From contig NZ_KB899104.1 in NCBI RefSeq assembly GCF_000378045.1, forward strand, positions 62,001-126,000: 64,000 bases of DNA, given 5' to 3'. A model generated the notes under the pieces. The model did not search any database. It saw nothing but the letters and a program-made list of their open reading frames with translations, and was not told the DNA's origin. This DNA is from Marinobacterium rhizophilum DSM 18822 (GTDB taxonomy: Bacteria; Pseudomonadota; Gammaproteobacteria; Pseudomonadales; Balneatricaceae). Each line of letters begins with the position of its first letter. The stretch's first letter is position 1. Shown here piece after piece: positions 36,588 to 45,437 of this stretch. Position numbers and translations under genes: made by a program.

Positions 36588-37148
36588 TCACAGCCTGCCA
36601 AGGGAAAAACGCTCACCACGACTGTAGACTACGAGTTCTTCGCCCCCGTCGGCGGCGGGTTCTGGCACCGCTATATCGACCAACTGATAAAAAAGGGTGC
36701 GCCCGATGCGTCCCCACATTCCAAAGCGAACCTCAAGCTGCGGCGCAGGTTCTTCGCTGCCCGCGCCCTGAAGCACACGCAACGGGTGGTCGGGACCGGC
36801 CACGACATGATCGCCGGTTTTGCTGGTGAAGTGCAGCTCCGGCCCGGCATCCGTCTGGACCTGTTCGAGATTCACAAGCTGAAACGGCAAGTCATCCACC
36901 TGAATACCCACCTTTTCGACCGGCGTTTTCAGGTAATAGCGGCCGTCCTCTAACCAGAGTACGCGGGAAAACAGCCGCACCATGGGTGCCCGGCCAATCG
37001 GTGTGCCCATGTAATACCAGGTGCCGTCACGCCCAATACGCATGTCGATATCGCCACAGAACGCGGGATTCCACTGTTCCAGCGGCCCAATACCCTCTCC
37101 ATGCTGCTGCAGCGATCGATGGGCTTCGTTAAGATCAAATCCAGTCAT
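36588..37148 (-). CDS. DUF1285 family protein
   Basis: A 186-residue protein matching DUF1285: LEQWNPAFCGDIDMRIGRDGTWYYMGTPIGRAPMVRLFSRVLWLEDGRYYLKTPVEKVGI. The family is a double-barrel fold with unknown function. Length as expected. It stands alone on the minus strand, divergent from the MTHFR-like gene. Confidence 0.93.
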   Translation of the reverse strand: MTGFDLNEAHRSLQQHGEGIGPLEQWNPAFCGDIDMRIGRDGTWYYMGTPIGRAPMVRLFSRVLWLEDGRYYLKTPVEKVGIQVDDLPFQLVNLEQVQTDAGPELHFTSKTGDHVVAGPDHPLRVLQGAGSEEPAPQLEVRFGMWGRIGRTLFYQLVDIAVPEPAADGGEELVVYSRGERFSLGRL

Positions 37149-37319
37149 AGTCGGGGGTCTCCGCGGTTTTTAGGAGCTAAAAACAAGCCAGATGGAGCTG
37201 CGGATTAAAATCCTTCAACTTCAGTGTAAAACATTTCACCTTATAACCTAATTACATGAAATTCACTCACTGTTAGACTTGTCCGCACTTAACTGACAGA
37301 ACATACGGCCCAACGCGCT

Positions 37320-38273
37320 ATGAGCATATCGTTACAACAGAAATTCTCCGATCCCAGCCGAGGCGTCTATTTCGTCGGCACCACGCCACCAAGAGACAAC
37401 ACGGAGCCTGAGAAAGTAATCGATATCGCCGACAAGCTGCTGGCCCGTCTGCGCCAGATCGATTATGACGGCCTGATCATTTACGACATTCAAGATGAAA
37501 GCAGCCGCATTAGCAAACCGCGCCCGTTTCCCTACATGCGGACACTGGATCCGCGCGAATATTCACAACTGCTGCGCAAACATTCCAGCCACGCTGTGAT
37601 TACCTACAAGAGTGTCGCTCAGCGCGATCGTGCCGACTTCGAACACTGGCTGGAAGAGTCCCGCACAAGGTACGACGTGCAGAACCTGGTGCTGGTCGGC
37701 AGCCCCTCGTCCGACGGCGATATCCAGCTGACTCTGCCCAACGCCTATAAGGCGCTACAAGAACACCCACTGGACTTTCACCTGGGCGGCGTCACTATCG
37801 CTGAACGCCACGCCAGCAAGGGCAATGAACACCTGCGCCTGCTGACCAAGACTGAACAGGGTTGCCAGTTTTTCATTACCCAGGCCGTTTACAATGCCCA
37901 GGCCACCATCGACCTGCTCAGCAGTTATGCGCGCGAATGCCACAACCGTGGTGTGGCCCCGCAGCGCATTATCCTGACATTTACACCCTGTGGCAGTGCC
38001 AAGACGCTTGAATTCATGGAATGGCTGGGCATTTCGGTGCCCGATGCGACCCGTTGGCGTATTCTGGATTCCGCCCACCCGCTGGCTGAGTCGATTCGAG
38101 TATGTCGCAGTAACCTGGACCTGATCCTGGATTCGGTGGCCAACCTGGGTATTCCGCTGGGGTTGAACATCGAAAGCCTGACCAATCGCAAGGACGAGAT
38201 TGACGCTTCGATCCGTTTGTTCAAGTTGCTTAAGGCTACGCTGGATCTGAAACTGGCCGAACAGCAGCTCTGA
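37320..38273 (+). CDS. methylenetetrahydrofolate reductase-like protein
   Basis: A 317-residue TIM-barrel protein related to methylenetetrahydrofolate reductase. LVLVGSPSSDG near residue 125, LGGVTIAERHASKGNEHLRLLTKTEQGCQFFITQAVYNAQATIDLL and the PQRIILTFTPCGSAKTLEFMEWLG block fit the family's QFFxTQxxF core, but the N-terminus differs from canonical MetF, so it may be a paralogue with a different job. It could supply methyl-THF for MetE. RBS is weak. No close neighbour is in the same operon. Confidence 0.75.
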   Translation: MSISLQQKFSDPSRGVYFVGTTPPRDNTEPEKVIDIADKLLARLRQIDYDGLIIYDIQDESSRISKPRPFPYMRTLDPREYSQLLRKHSSHAVITYKSVAQRDRADFEHWLEESRTRYDVQNLVLVGSPSSDGDIQLTLPNAYKALQEHPLDFHLGGVTIAERHASKGNEHLRLLTKTEQGCQFFITQAVYNAQATIDLLSSYARECHNRGVAPQRIILTFTPCGSAKTLEFMEWLGISVPDATRWRILDSAHPLAESIRVCRSNLDLILDSVANLGIPLGLNIESLTNRKDEIDASIRLFKLLKATLDLKLAEQQL

Positions 38274-38277
38274 GTGA

Positions 38278-39057
38278 TTACTTCTCCGACGCTGGCGCCG
38301 CCGAATTGCCGGCGGTTTCAGCGTCGAGACTGAGCAGCAGCGTCTGCAGCTCCTCATAACGGTCAGGCTCCCACAGGATCAGCTGGCGCTTGTAATCGAT
38401 GCGATAACGCACGTTCATCAGGAAATCCATGCCCAGCAGACCATCCGCGCCCACGGCAGGGCCCTGATGTTCAATCACCATGGCTCGCACATTGGTGGGT
38501 CGATAAGGCCCGATTTCAATGCGGTCAAAGCTCACCAGTTCGGTATTTATGCTGCCTCCACCGGCCACCCGTGCCCGACCACCGGGTTGCGCGGCATAGT
38601 TCAACGCCGCCAGCGCATCCTTGTGGAACACCGTATTGGTTGCGCCCGTATCCAGCACCATCTCGGTTTTGGCCTTGCGCCCGCCATAGACCACCGTCAC
38701 CGGCACGAGCACCCGGTTCCTGCCCACCTTGACCGGCGTTTCACTCTCACGCAGCAGCTTTTCAAGCTTTCTGCGCTGGCTGGCAAGGTCCGCCGCTCGT
38801 TCGCGTTCGACCCGTGCAGCGGCCTGCTCTGCTGCATCCAACGGATCCGGTAATAGCGTCTCCTGACGTTTTTCCAACTGATCAGCAAACTGTGGCGGAA
38901 CCTTGGCGAGGCTATCAACGAAGACCTGGCGCCCACGCTCGTCCACATATTTGAAGATTTCAGCCCGCACCGGCATCGACGGTAGTACCGTCAGCAGCAG
39001 AACAACGCTCAATAGCTGGCGTTGGCAGGCCCAATACCCCAGTCTGGGAACGCACAT
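38278..39057 (-). CDS. secreted retropepsin-like aspartic protease
   Basis: A 259-residue protein with a signal peptide (LLSVVLLLTVLPSMPVRA), a short DUF4124-like segment (EIFKYVDERGRQVFVDSLAKVP), a coiled-coil linker rich in Glu/Arg, and a retropepsin-like domain with the catalytic motif MVLDTGATNTVF and the later VGADGLLGMDFLMNVRYRID block. GGAGGG 8 bases before this ATG favours it over an ATG 13 codons upstream. Substrate unknown. Convergent with the MTHFR-like gene. Confidence 0.88.
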   Translation of the reverse strand: MCVPRLGYWACQRQLLSVVLLLTVLPSMPVRAEIFKYVDERGRQVFVDSLAKVPPQFADQLEKRQETLLPDPLDAAEQAAARVERERAADLASQRRKLEKLLRESETPVKVGRNRVLVPVTVVYGGRKAKTEMVLDTGATNTVFHKDALAALNYAAQPGGRARVAGGGSINTELVSFDRIEIGPYRPTNVRAMVIEHQGPAVGADGLLGMDFLMNVRYRIDYKRQLILWEPDRYEELQTLLLSLDAETAGNSAAPASEK

Positions 39058-39224
39058 GCTACAGCCCTCCAGCCCCGGTTTCCGGGTGTTTAGCAAGCCG
39101 CTAAAACGACCTGCGTTGCTATCGCGGCGTTAAAAAATCGGCTCACAGGCCTTGGGGAACTTATGAATTAGTCCCAATGGGTCTCAGGACCTGCTGAGAA
39201 CTGCGGGACTTGCTTACAGGTTGC

Positions 39225-39599
39225 TTAACCACCCGCCAGCTTGACCCGAAAGCCATCCTGCTCCAGCGCCAGCTTGAGGCGTTCGCGATGATCGCCCTGA
39301 ATTTCGATGACGCCATCCTTGCAGGCACCGCCCGTACCACAGAGTTTTTTCAGCTTCTTGCCCAACTGTTTGAGTTCAGCTTCCGGCAGCGGTACGCCGG
39401 TCACCGTGGTAACCCCCTTGCCCTTGCGTCCCGACGTTTCCCGACGAATACGCACGATGCCATCCAGTGCCGCCAGCCTGTCTGCATCTTCCAGCTGGGC
39501 GCAAATACAGTCAGCGACCGGTTGGCGACAGCCCGGACAGCTGTCGCCATGTTCGGTTGAATACACCAGTCCGCTAAGCTGGTCGCGCAGTGAAGCCAT
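39225..39599 (-). CDS. yciH: SUI1/eIF1-like translation factor YciH
   Basis: A 124-residue protein with an N-terminal Cys motif (CPGCRQPVADCICAQ) and a SUI1 domain: IVRIRRETSGRKGKGVTTVTGVPLPEAELKQLGKKLKKLCGTGGACKDGVIEIQGDHRERL. E. coli YciH influences initiation fidelity and is ribosome associated. It lies 12 bases downstream of dgt on the same strand, probably as one transcript. Confidence 0.93.
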   Translation of the reverse strand: MASLRDQLSGLVYSTEHGDSCPGCRQPVADCICAQLEDADRLAALDGIVRIRRETSGRKGKGVTTVTGVPLPEAELKQLGKKLKKLCGTGGACKDGVIEIQGDHRERLKLALEQDGFRVKLAGG

Positions 39600-39611
39600 G
39601 AACAGATCCTC

Positions 39612-40934
39612 TTATGGATTCAGACCGCCCACCTGACGGGCGAGATAAGTAGCATAATTGTCGGTCATACCGCCGATGAAATCGAGCGCTCGGCGATACG
39701 CCTCATAAAGTGGCAATTGGGGCGACGGAGCATGGATACCCATCAGGCTGATGATTTTCTCACTGCGATAGCCAAGCCCGCCTGGCCCCTTGAGATGCTG
39801 ATCATGCACCGCACGGCAGAAAGCCTCGAGCAAAATGCCCAAACTGCTATAAGCCCCCACTTCCAGTTCAGTCTTGCGCGTGTCGGGGAAGACCCGTGAT
39901 TTCGCCAGCTGTTTGGCCCGTGCCAGCCCCTCGCGCACACCGGCGTCACCGTCGGCCAGCAACTCGCCACGGTAGTCACCGGTCATAATCGCGGCATAAT
40001 GACTCCTGAACGCCGACAGCGCCGATTCGATCATGTTTTCCATGGCCGTACCGCGCAGCGCGGATATCTTGCGTCGTGCCGAAGCCTGGGTCGCAAACAG
40101 CGTATCGTCGTAGTCCAGATCACCGCACAGCTGCAGCAGGATCGGCTTGACGTCATCAAAGCTGAGGATATTCAGCTCAATCGCATCCTCCAGATCAAGA
40201 ATGGCATAGCAGATGTCGTCCGCCGCCTCCATAAGCCAGGTTAGCGGATGGCGACTCCACCAGTGATCCCCCAGGGGCGTCAGTCCCAGCGTCTGGCCCA
40301 GTTTGTCGAGGATATCGCGCTCGCTCTGAAAGCTGCCGAACTTGCCCTTTTCGCTGGCACGCTCCACGGTCCAGGGATACTTGAGCAGCGTTCCAAGCGT
40401 GGGGTAGGTCAACCGCAAGCCGCCGTCGAGCAGGTGATTCTCAATTCGGGTCACGACCCGAAAACCTTGCGCATTGCCCTCGAAGGTTTCCAGGTCGGCC
40501 CGCTCGCGGGTTGAAAGTGACTGGGTAAGCTCACGGCTGGCATGGCTTCTAAACCAGTCCCGAATGGCATATTCACCGGCATGGCCAAACGGCGGATTAC
40601 CGATATCATGAGCCAGGCAAGCCGACTGCACGATGGTACCCAGGTCATGGGGACTGACCCAGGGGGGTAACTGATCGGCGATCAGCTCACCGACGCGAAT
40701 GCCTAAGGTTCGGCCCAGACTGCCGACCTCAATGGAATGTGTCAGGCGGGTATGTATATGGTCGTTCAGCGCCAGTGGATGCACCTGTGTTTTACGACCC
40801 AGGCGACGAAAGGCACTGCAAAAGACAATACGGTCATTGTCCTTGTGAAAGTGACTGCGACCGATTTCCCGCGGGCTAACCTGTTCATGGCCATAACGCT
40901 GTGCCGTCAAAAGCCTTTCCCATTGCATTGTCAT
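39612..40934 (-). CDS. dgt: deoxyguanosinetriphosphate triphosphohydrolase (dGTPase)
   Basis: A 440-residue HD-domain enzyme cleaving dGTP (and probably other dNTPs) to deoxynucleoside and tripolyphosphate. Motifs are FRRLGRKTQVHPL, RLTHSIEVGSLGR, and the HD pair LAHDIGNPPFGHAGE, followed by EAADDICYAILDLEDA. It is the shorter type-2 form rather than the 505-residue E. coli type. GGGAG lies 8 bases before the first ATG. Divergent from the DUF692 gene. Confidence 0.93.
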   Translation of the reverse strand: MTMQWERLLTAQRYGHEQVSPREIGRSHFHKDNDRIVFCSAFRRLGRKTQVHPLALNDHIHTRLTHSIEVGSLGRTLGIRVGELIADQLPPWVSPHDLGTIVQSACLAHDIGNPPFGHAGEYAIRDWFRSHASRELTQSLSTRERADLETFEGNAQGFRVVTRIENHLLDGGLRLTYPTLGTLLKYPWTVERASEKGKFGSFQSERDILDKLGQTLGLTPLGDHWWSRHPLTWLMEAADDICYAILDLEDAIELNILSFDDVKPILLQLCGDLDYDDTLFATQASARRKISALRGTAMENMIESALSAFRSHYAAIMTGDYRGELLADGDAGVREGLARAKQLAKSRVFPDTRKTELEVGAYSSLGILLEAFCRAVHDQHLKGPGGLGYRSEKIISLMGIHAPSPQLPLYEAYRRALDFIGGMTDNYATYLARQVGGLNP

Positions 40935-41367
40935 TCACACGGCTCCCGCTGCTCTATACTGAAAAGCTACATGATAAAAAGCCATGGTTAAAAGCGTCAT
41001 GACAGAATCATCCTTGGTTCTAGTGTACTGCTTCGCCCTGACAGGTACTTAGAGCACCCTGTCGAACTGTCCTGGCCCGGCTTGGGCTAGCCAGGCCCCA
41101 AGCAGGCCGACATAACAGGGAGTATACAGCGATACCTTTTGCGTCGCCCGGATTGGCCATCTGCAGTGTTACACGGAACTTATTTCAAACGGGAGTTTCA
41201 AAAAGCTGAACCTGAGATAAACGCAAGCTGACCGAAAAGCCTGGCCACTATCGACCGGGTTTTAGTCGTACGCCCAAATTCGGCATTTGCAAGGAGGCAT
41301 GGAGAAACCCGTATTTAGAGCCGCAGCTTCCCGATGGACGGCCCCACAGCGCAGGGACAACACTATT
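40935..41367. other. intergenic region upstream of DUF692 gene
   Basis: About 430 bases that must carry the dgt and DUF692 promoters. It has a stem-loop (GCTTGGG/CCCAAGC, 41080-41103) and a 22-codon frame at 40984-41052 with one Cys. No precursor peptide of the Cys-rich bufferin type is visible in any frame. Confidence 0.55.
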
Positions 41368-42216
41368 ATGTGTGAGAAGATCCACTGGAGTCTTGCCGGC
41401 ACTGGAGTAGGCCTTAAAAGTTGCCACGTTGATGACATCATCAACGCCGGCGACGGAATTCGCTGGGTCGAAATCCTGCTTGAGCAGCATTTATTTAATG
41501 GTGGTGCGGCACTCCACGACCTCGAACGCCTGCGTTGCAACTACCCTGTAACGCTGCACGGCACCGGCCTCGCTCTGGGCTCTTTCGCGCCACTGGACAT
41601 GGACTACCTCGCCCGCTTGAAACAAATGGCCAACAACCTGGAAGTCAGCTGGCTGTCCGACCATGTCAGCTTCGGTTCGCTGGGCCAATTTTTCAGCCAT
41701 GAGCTGCTGCCCCTGCCCTACACAGAGGAAGCGCTGGACCACATCACGGCGCGCATTAGTCAAGTACAGGATTATCTCGGCCGGCGCATTCTGCTTGAAA
41801 ACCCGGCCTGTTACCTTGGCTTTAACCACTCAACGATCAGTGAAGGCGAGTTTCTTGCCGAAATGGCACAGCGAGCCGACTGCTACCTGCTGCTGGACCT
41901 GAACAACTGCTATGTCACCCAGTACAACCTGGGAATTGATGCACAGCACACCCTCGCGCAGCTGCCCGCCAGACGGGTGCGCGAGATTCACCTGGCAGGA
42001 TTCGATGACCACGACACCTATCTGCTGGATGGCCACAACACCCCGGTTCACGAGCCCGTCTGGACCCTGTATGAACAGGCGCAACAACAGTTTACAGCGA
42101 CACCAACACTGATCGAATGGGAACATGACATTCCGCCACTGTCCGTTATTCTGGGCGAAGTCAGCCGCGCCCAGCACATAATGCAGCAAGCCATAAAAAC
42201 CCGAAGGCCCTACTAA
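41368..42216 (+). CDS. DUF692 (MNIO, BufB/HvfB-like) multinuclear iron-dependent oxidase
   Basis: A 282-residue DUF692 protein. Family motifs include CNYPVTLHGTGLALGS, VSWLSDHVSFG, LLPLPYTEEALDHITARISQVQDYLGRRILLENPACYLGF, LLDLNNCYV, VREIHLAGFDDHD, the HEPVW His-Glu and LIEWEHDIP, which together provide His/Asp/Glu iron ligands. MNIO enzymes modify Cys residues in ribosomally made peptides. The partner DUF2063-type protein starts at the last base of this gene. The start is the ATG before CEKIHWSLAGTGVG, where homology begins; an earlier ATG is possible. Confidence 0.88.
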   Translation: MCEKIHWSLAGTGVGLKSCHVDDIINAGDGIRWVEILLEQHLFNGGAALHDLERLRCNYPVTLHGTGLALGSFAPLDMDYLARLKQMANNLEVSWLSDHVSFGSLGQFFSHELLPLPYTEEALDHITARISQVQDYLGRRILLENPACYLGFNHSTISEGEFLAEMAQRADCYLLLDLNNCYVTQYNLGIDAQHTLAQLPARRVREIHLAGFDDHDTYLLDGHNTPVHEPVWTLYEQAQQQFTATPTLIEWEHDIPPLSVILGEVSRAQHIMQQAIKTRRPY

Positions 42217-42986
42217 TGCACCTTGCTGACTTGCAGACAGCACTGAGGGCTGAATTGGATGGCCACCCCAATGCCGAATTGCGCCAGCTCATCACCAGCG
42301 CAAGCCTCGCACCAGAGCAATGCCTGCAGCTGTACCGGGATTTGCTGGCAAAGACCAGGACGCGCGCGCTGGCCCAGCTTTATCCTGTCACCGCGCAACT
42401 GCTTGGCCCCCAGCTGTTTCATGCCCTGAGTCAGCAGTATGGTCACCATCTTGTGGATACGGGTACCGTCGAGCCTTTCGGTACTGGCCTTGCATCGTTG
42501 CTGAAGCACTGCACAGACTCGCAAAGCACGCTGCAAAACCTGCAATTTTTGCCGGAACTCGCATCACTGGAATGGGCTCGGAACCTGGCGTGGACCGCCG
42601 AGGAGGATCCGCCGCAGGATTTCGACTCACTGATCTACGTACCTGAATCCGAACAGTACCGGTTACGACTGGTAGCCAGCCAGGCGCTACAACTGTTGCG
42701 CTGTCACTGGCCGGTGCTGGATATATGGAACAACTATCAGCACGACCACCCAGGCAAACTGCATCTACGATATCGGGCACACTGGCTATGCGTGTACCGT
42801 CACCTGGACAGCCCCCGGGCCGAGACGCTGAGCGACTCCCTGGGCCGCCTACTGAAGGGGATTCTGCAGGGGCATACGCTGTACCAGCTCAGCCGGGAAG
42901 TACCGGACCTGAACCAGCACCTCACCCTACTGATATCCCGTCGCTGGATCACCCACGTTGAACTGCCACCGGATTCATCCAGCTGA
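42216..42986 (+). CDS. DUF2063 (BufC/HvfC-like) MNIO partner protein
   Basis: A 256-residue protein of the HvfC/BufC putative DNA-binding-domain family. It begins LADLQTALRAELDG, then has the RALAQLYPVTAQLLGPQLFHALSQQYG and LQFLPELASLEWARNLAWTAEE blocks. Such proteins form a heterodimer with DUF692 enzymes and bind the peptide precursor. One-base overlap with the DUF692 gene. It is less conserved than its partner, so the assignment leans on context as well as sequence. Confidence 0.82.
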   Translation: MHLADLQTALRAELDGHPNAELRQLITSASLAPEQCLQLYRDLLAKTRTRALAQLYPVTAQLLGPQLFHALSQQYGHHLVDTGTVEPFGTGLASLLKHCTDSQSTLQNLQFLPELASLEWARNLAWTAEEDPPQDFDSLIYVPESEQYRLRLVASQALQLLRCHWPVLDIWNNYQHDHPGKLHLRYRAHWLCVYRHLDSPRAETLSDSLGRLLKGILQGHTLYQLSREVPDLNQHLTLLISRRWITHVELPPDSSS

Positions 42987-43046
42987 GTGCAAACACAACG
43001 CCCAGCGCAGGCATTCAAGACAGGCAATGAAGCCACTGCCGCTAAT

Positions 43047-44441
43047 TTACCCTGCGTCCTTGTAACCTGTCAGTGCCGCTTCCCGCGCAGCGCGATAGTC
43101 AATGACCGGTTGTATTCCGCGCACCGCACTGCTGGCCTGCGGGTCCTGCCGCTGCCGCGCAGGCATCGGTGACAGTTCCGGTAGCCAGTGGCAGACAAAC
43201 TCATCCTGGGGGTCGAATCGCTCGGCCTGACGCTGCGGACTGAAAATACGAAAGTACGGTGCCGCATCCGCCCCCACCGAGGCACTCCACTGCCAGCCGC
43301 CGAGATTAGAGGCGAAATCGCCATCGATCAGCTGCTGCATGAAAAACGCAGCCCCCAGACGCCAGTCCACGCCCAGCAACTTGGTCAGAAAAGATGCCAC
43401 CACCATGCGCAGGCGGTTATGCATCCAGCCAGTGGCGAGTAACTGTCGCATGGCGGCATCCACAATCGGAAAACCGGTCTCGCCCCGGCACCAGGCCTCA
43501 AAATACTCGGGCCGGTCGTGCCACTGAATGCGCGCCTCGACCTCGGGCCTGAACGGCGCTTCGCGATTAAGGTCGGTAAAGGCCACCAGCAGGTGACGAT
43601 AAAACTCGCGCCATATCAGTTCTGTCACCCACTGGCTTTCCAGCCAGTGCTCGCCAAGGCTGTGCCGGGCCACATTCAGACACTGGCGCACCGACACCTG
43701 GCCGGTATTCAGATAAGCCGACAGCGACGAGGTCGCCTGCAACGCCGGAAAATCCCGCCGCTCTGCGTAACGGGCCAGGTCCTTCGCAGCGAAATCATAA
43801 AGGCGCTGCGCGGCAACCTGCTCTCCCACCGGCCAGAGTTGCCGGTCATAGGGCTCGCCCAGCGGCGGTACCCGATCAGACTCCATCGGTTCCCCCGAAT
43901 GATCCGCCAACGCCGCCTGACGCTCAGGAGCCGGCAGACCATCAAGACTGCGCATCAGCATTTGCCGGCGCCACACTCGGCTGAAGGGCGTAAACACGCG
44001 AAAAGGTTCGCCCTTGGCACTTTGCACAGTCCCGGGTTCAAGCAGCAGATCTGCATGACAGCCCTCACAACGCAGGCCCGCACCACGCAACACGCGCTTT
44101 ACCTGAACATCGCGCCGGCGCTCATTAAGCGGATACTCGTAATTGAAATAAAGCCCCTGCGCCTTTAACGTCTGGCACAGCTCCAGCAGGGCCGCAGCAC
44201 AGCCGTCATAGTCTGACGTATGCAGTACGCGCAGTGGAATATTGAGCCGGGCGAGATCGCCTTGAAGGCATTGCAGCGCATCACGCCAGAATGCGAGTTT
44301 TCGTGGTGCGTCCCCGTGCCGTTGCCATTGCAAGGGGGTCAGCACGACCACCGCAACCAGGGGCTGGCCCAGGGCCGCGGCAGCATGCAGCGCCGGGTTG
44401 TCCGTCAGGCGCAGATCATTGCGGAACCAGATCAGATTCAT
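43047..44441 (-). CDS. phrB: deoxyribodipyrimidine photolyase PhrB
   Basis: A 464-residue class I CPD photolyase. Signatures are MNLIWFRNDLRLTDNPALHAA, then the FAD-binding LSAYLNTGQVSVRQ, EFYRHLLVAF, GETGFPIVDAAMRQLLATGWMHNRLRMVVASFLTKLLGVDWRLG and GGWQWSASVGADAAPYFRIF. It uses blue light to repair pyrimidine dimers. Overlaps the upstream DUF523/DUF1722 gene by 4 bases, in the rpoE-chrR operon, which fits a light or singlet-oxygen response. Confidence 0.96.
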   Translation of the reverse strand: MNLIWFRNDLRLTDNPALHAAAALGQPLVAVVVLTPLQWQRHGDAPRKLAFWRDALQCLQGDLARLNIPLRVLHTSDYDGCAAALLELCQTLKAQGLYFNYEYPLNERRRDVQVKRVLRGAGLRCEGCHADLLLEPGTVQSAKGEPFRVFTPFSRVWRRQMLMRSLDGLPAPERQAALADHSGEPMESDRVPPLGEPYDRQLWPVGEQVAAQRLYDFAAKDLARYAERRDFPALQATSSLSAYLNTGQVSVRQCLNVARHSLGEHWLESQWVTELIWREFYRHLLVAFTDLNREAPFRPEVEARIQWHDRPEYFEAWCRGETGFPIVDAAMRQLLATGWMHNRLRMVVASFLTKLLGVDWRLGAAFFMQQLIDGDFASNLGGWQWSASVGADAAPYFRIFSPQRQAERFDPQDEFVCHWLPELSPMPARQRQDPQASSAVRGIQPVIDYRAAREAALTGYKDAG

Positions 44442-45409
44442 ATGTAGTTCCGCAGACCCAGTTTGTACGGATGTGGATCCAGGTAGGACTGCTGCTTGAT
44501 ATAGTCTGAGCCGTGGCGCTTGAGGTAGTGGCGCAACAGCGTCAGCGGCACCACCAGATGGACCTCGCCCCGGTGGTACTCGGCCACACTGTCCAGAATT
44601 TCCTGCTTGCACTGGCTGTCGATCGCCTTTTTCAGGTAACCGAACACATGCATCAGCACATTCACGTGGCTGTTGCGTGTGGCGCAGTGACTCATGTGCT
44701 CCATGAAACCCCTGATATAGGTCTGCATCGCGACCTCAATTGGCTCACTGTGGGCTTCGGCCAGGTAACGCCCCAGTGTGCGGTAGCCTTCGTAGCTGTG
44801 CGCCATCAGCAGGTACTTGCTCTGGCTGTGGAACTGGAGCAACGCATGGTAACTCGGCTCAGCCTCCACCTGCTGTTTCCAGCGATGCAACGCAAACACC
44901 CGGGCGATGAAGTTTTCCCTGAGCACCGGGTCATTCAGGCGGCCCTCCTCCTCTACCGGCAGCAACGGATTGGCGTGCATCAGCGCATTGATGAAGAGCC
45001 CGCGCCCGGCACCGTTGGGCATGCCATTGGGGTGGTATACCTTGACCCGTTCCATGCCACAGCTGGGTGAACCCTTTATCACAATATAACCACACAAATC
45101 AGGCAGGGCAGCAGCCACGGCCCGACCCTGCGCGGCCAACGGCTCGGTAACATCAATCGACGGATCCCTGGTACCAAGCGCCCTGGGGCTTGCGGCGTCG
45201 CCCACCAGGCGAATGGGCTCGCGCGGTACACCCAGACCGACAGCAAGCTCGGGGCAAAACGGCTTGAAATTGAAGCATTCAGACAGCACGTCCAGGCAAT
45301 ATGACGACCGCTTGTGACCACCGTTGTAACGCACCTTTTCACCCATCAGGCAGGCGCTTATACCGACCGGAATGGGCTGAGCCGGCGTTTCCACTGCAAG
45401 TTCACTCAT
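44438..45409 (-). CDS. ybgA: DUF523-DUF1722 fusion protein (YbgA-like)
   Basis: A 323-residue fusion of a DUF523 domain (residues 12-150: VGISACLMGEKVRYNGGHKRS, FKPFCPELAVGLGVPREPIRLV, KGSPSCGMERVKVY) and DUF1722 (residues 190-310: HSQSKYLLMAHSYEGYRTLGR, HVFGYLKKAID, LLRHYLKRH), a YbgA-like domain. Such fusions are often encoded next to phrB. Function is unknown; DUF523 has conserved Cys residues that may bind metal. Third in the rpoE-chrR-ybgA-phrB operon. Confidence 0.9.
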   Translation of the reverse strand: MSELAVETPAQPIPVGISACLMGEKVRYNGGHKRSSYCLDVLSECFNFKPFCPELAVGLGVPREPIRLVGDAASPRALGTRDPSIDVTEPLAAQGRAVAAALPDLCGYIVIKGSPSCGMERVKVYHPNGMPNGAGRGLFINALMHANPLLPVEEEGRLNDPVLRENFIARVFALHRWKQQVEAEPSYHALLQFHSQSKYLLMAHSYEGYRTLGRYLAEAHSEPIEVAMQTYIRGFMEHMSHCATRNSHVNVLMHVFGYLKKAIDSQCKQEILDSVAEYHRGEVHLVVPLTLLRHYLKRHGSDYIKQQSYLDPHPYKLGLRNYI

Positions 45410-45437
45410 ATATCACCCCCCTCTCCCTTCACCCATT

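Noticed and set aside
40984-41052. A 22-codon frame upstream of the DUF692 gene as a precursor peptide
   Set aside because: It has only one Cys, no EGKCG-type motif, and no good RBS, so it is noted but not called as a gene.
41250-41272. An ECF11 promoter before the DUF692 gene, based on a CGTA near 41265
   Set aside because: No TGATC-like sequence lies 16-17 bases upstream, so membership of this pair in the regulon is not supported.
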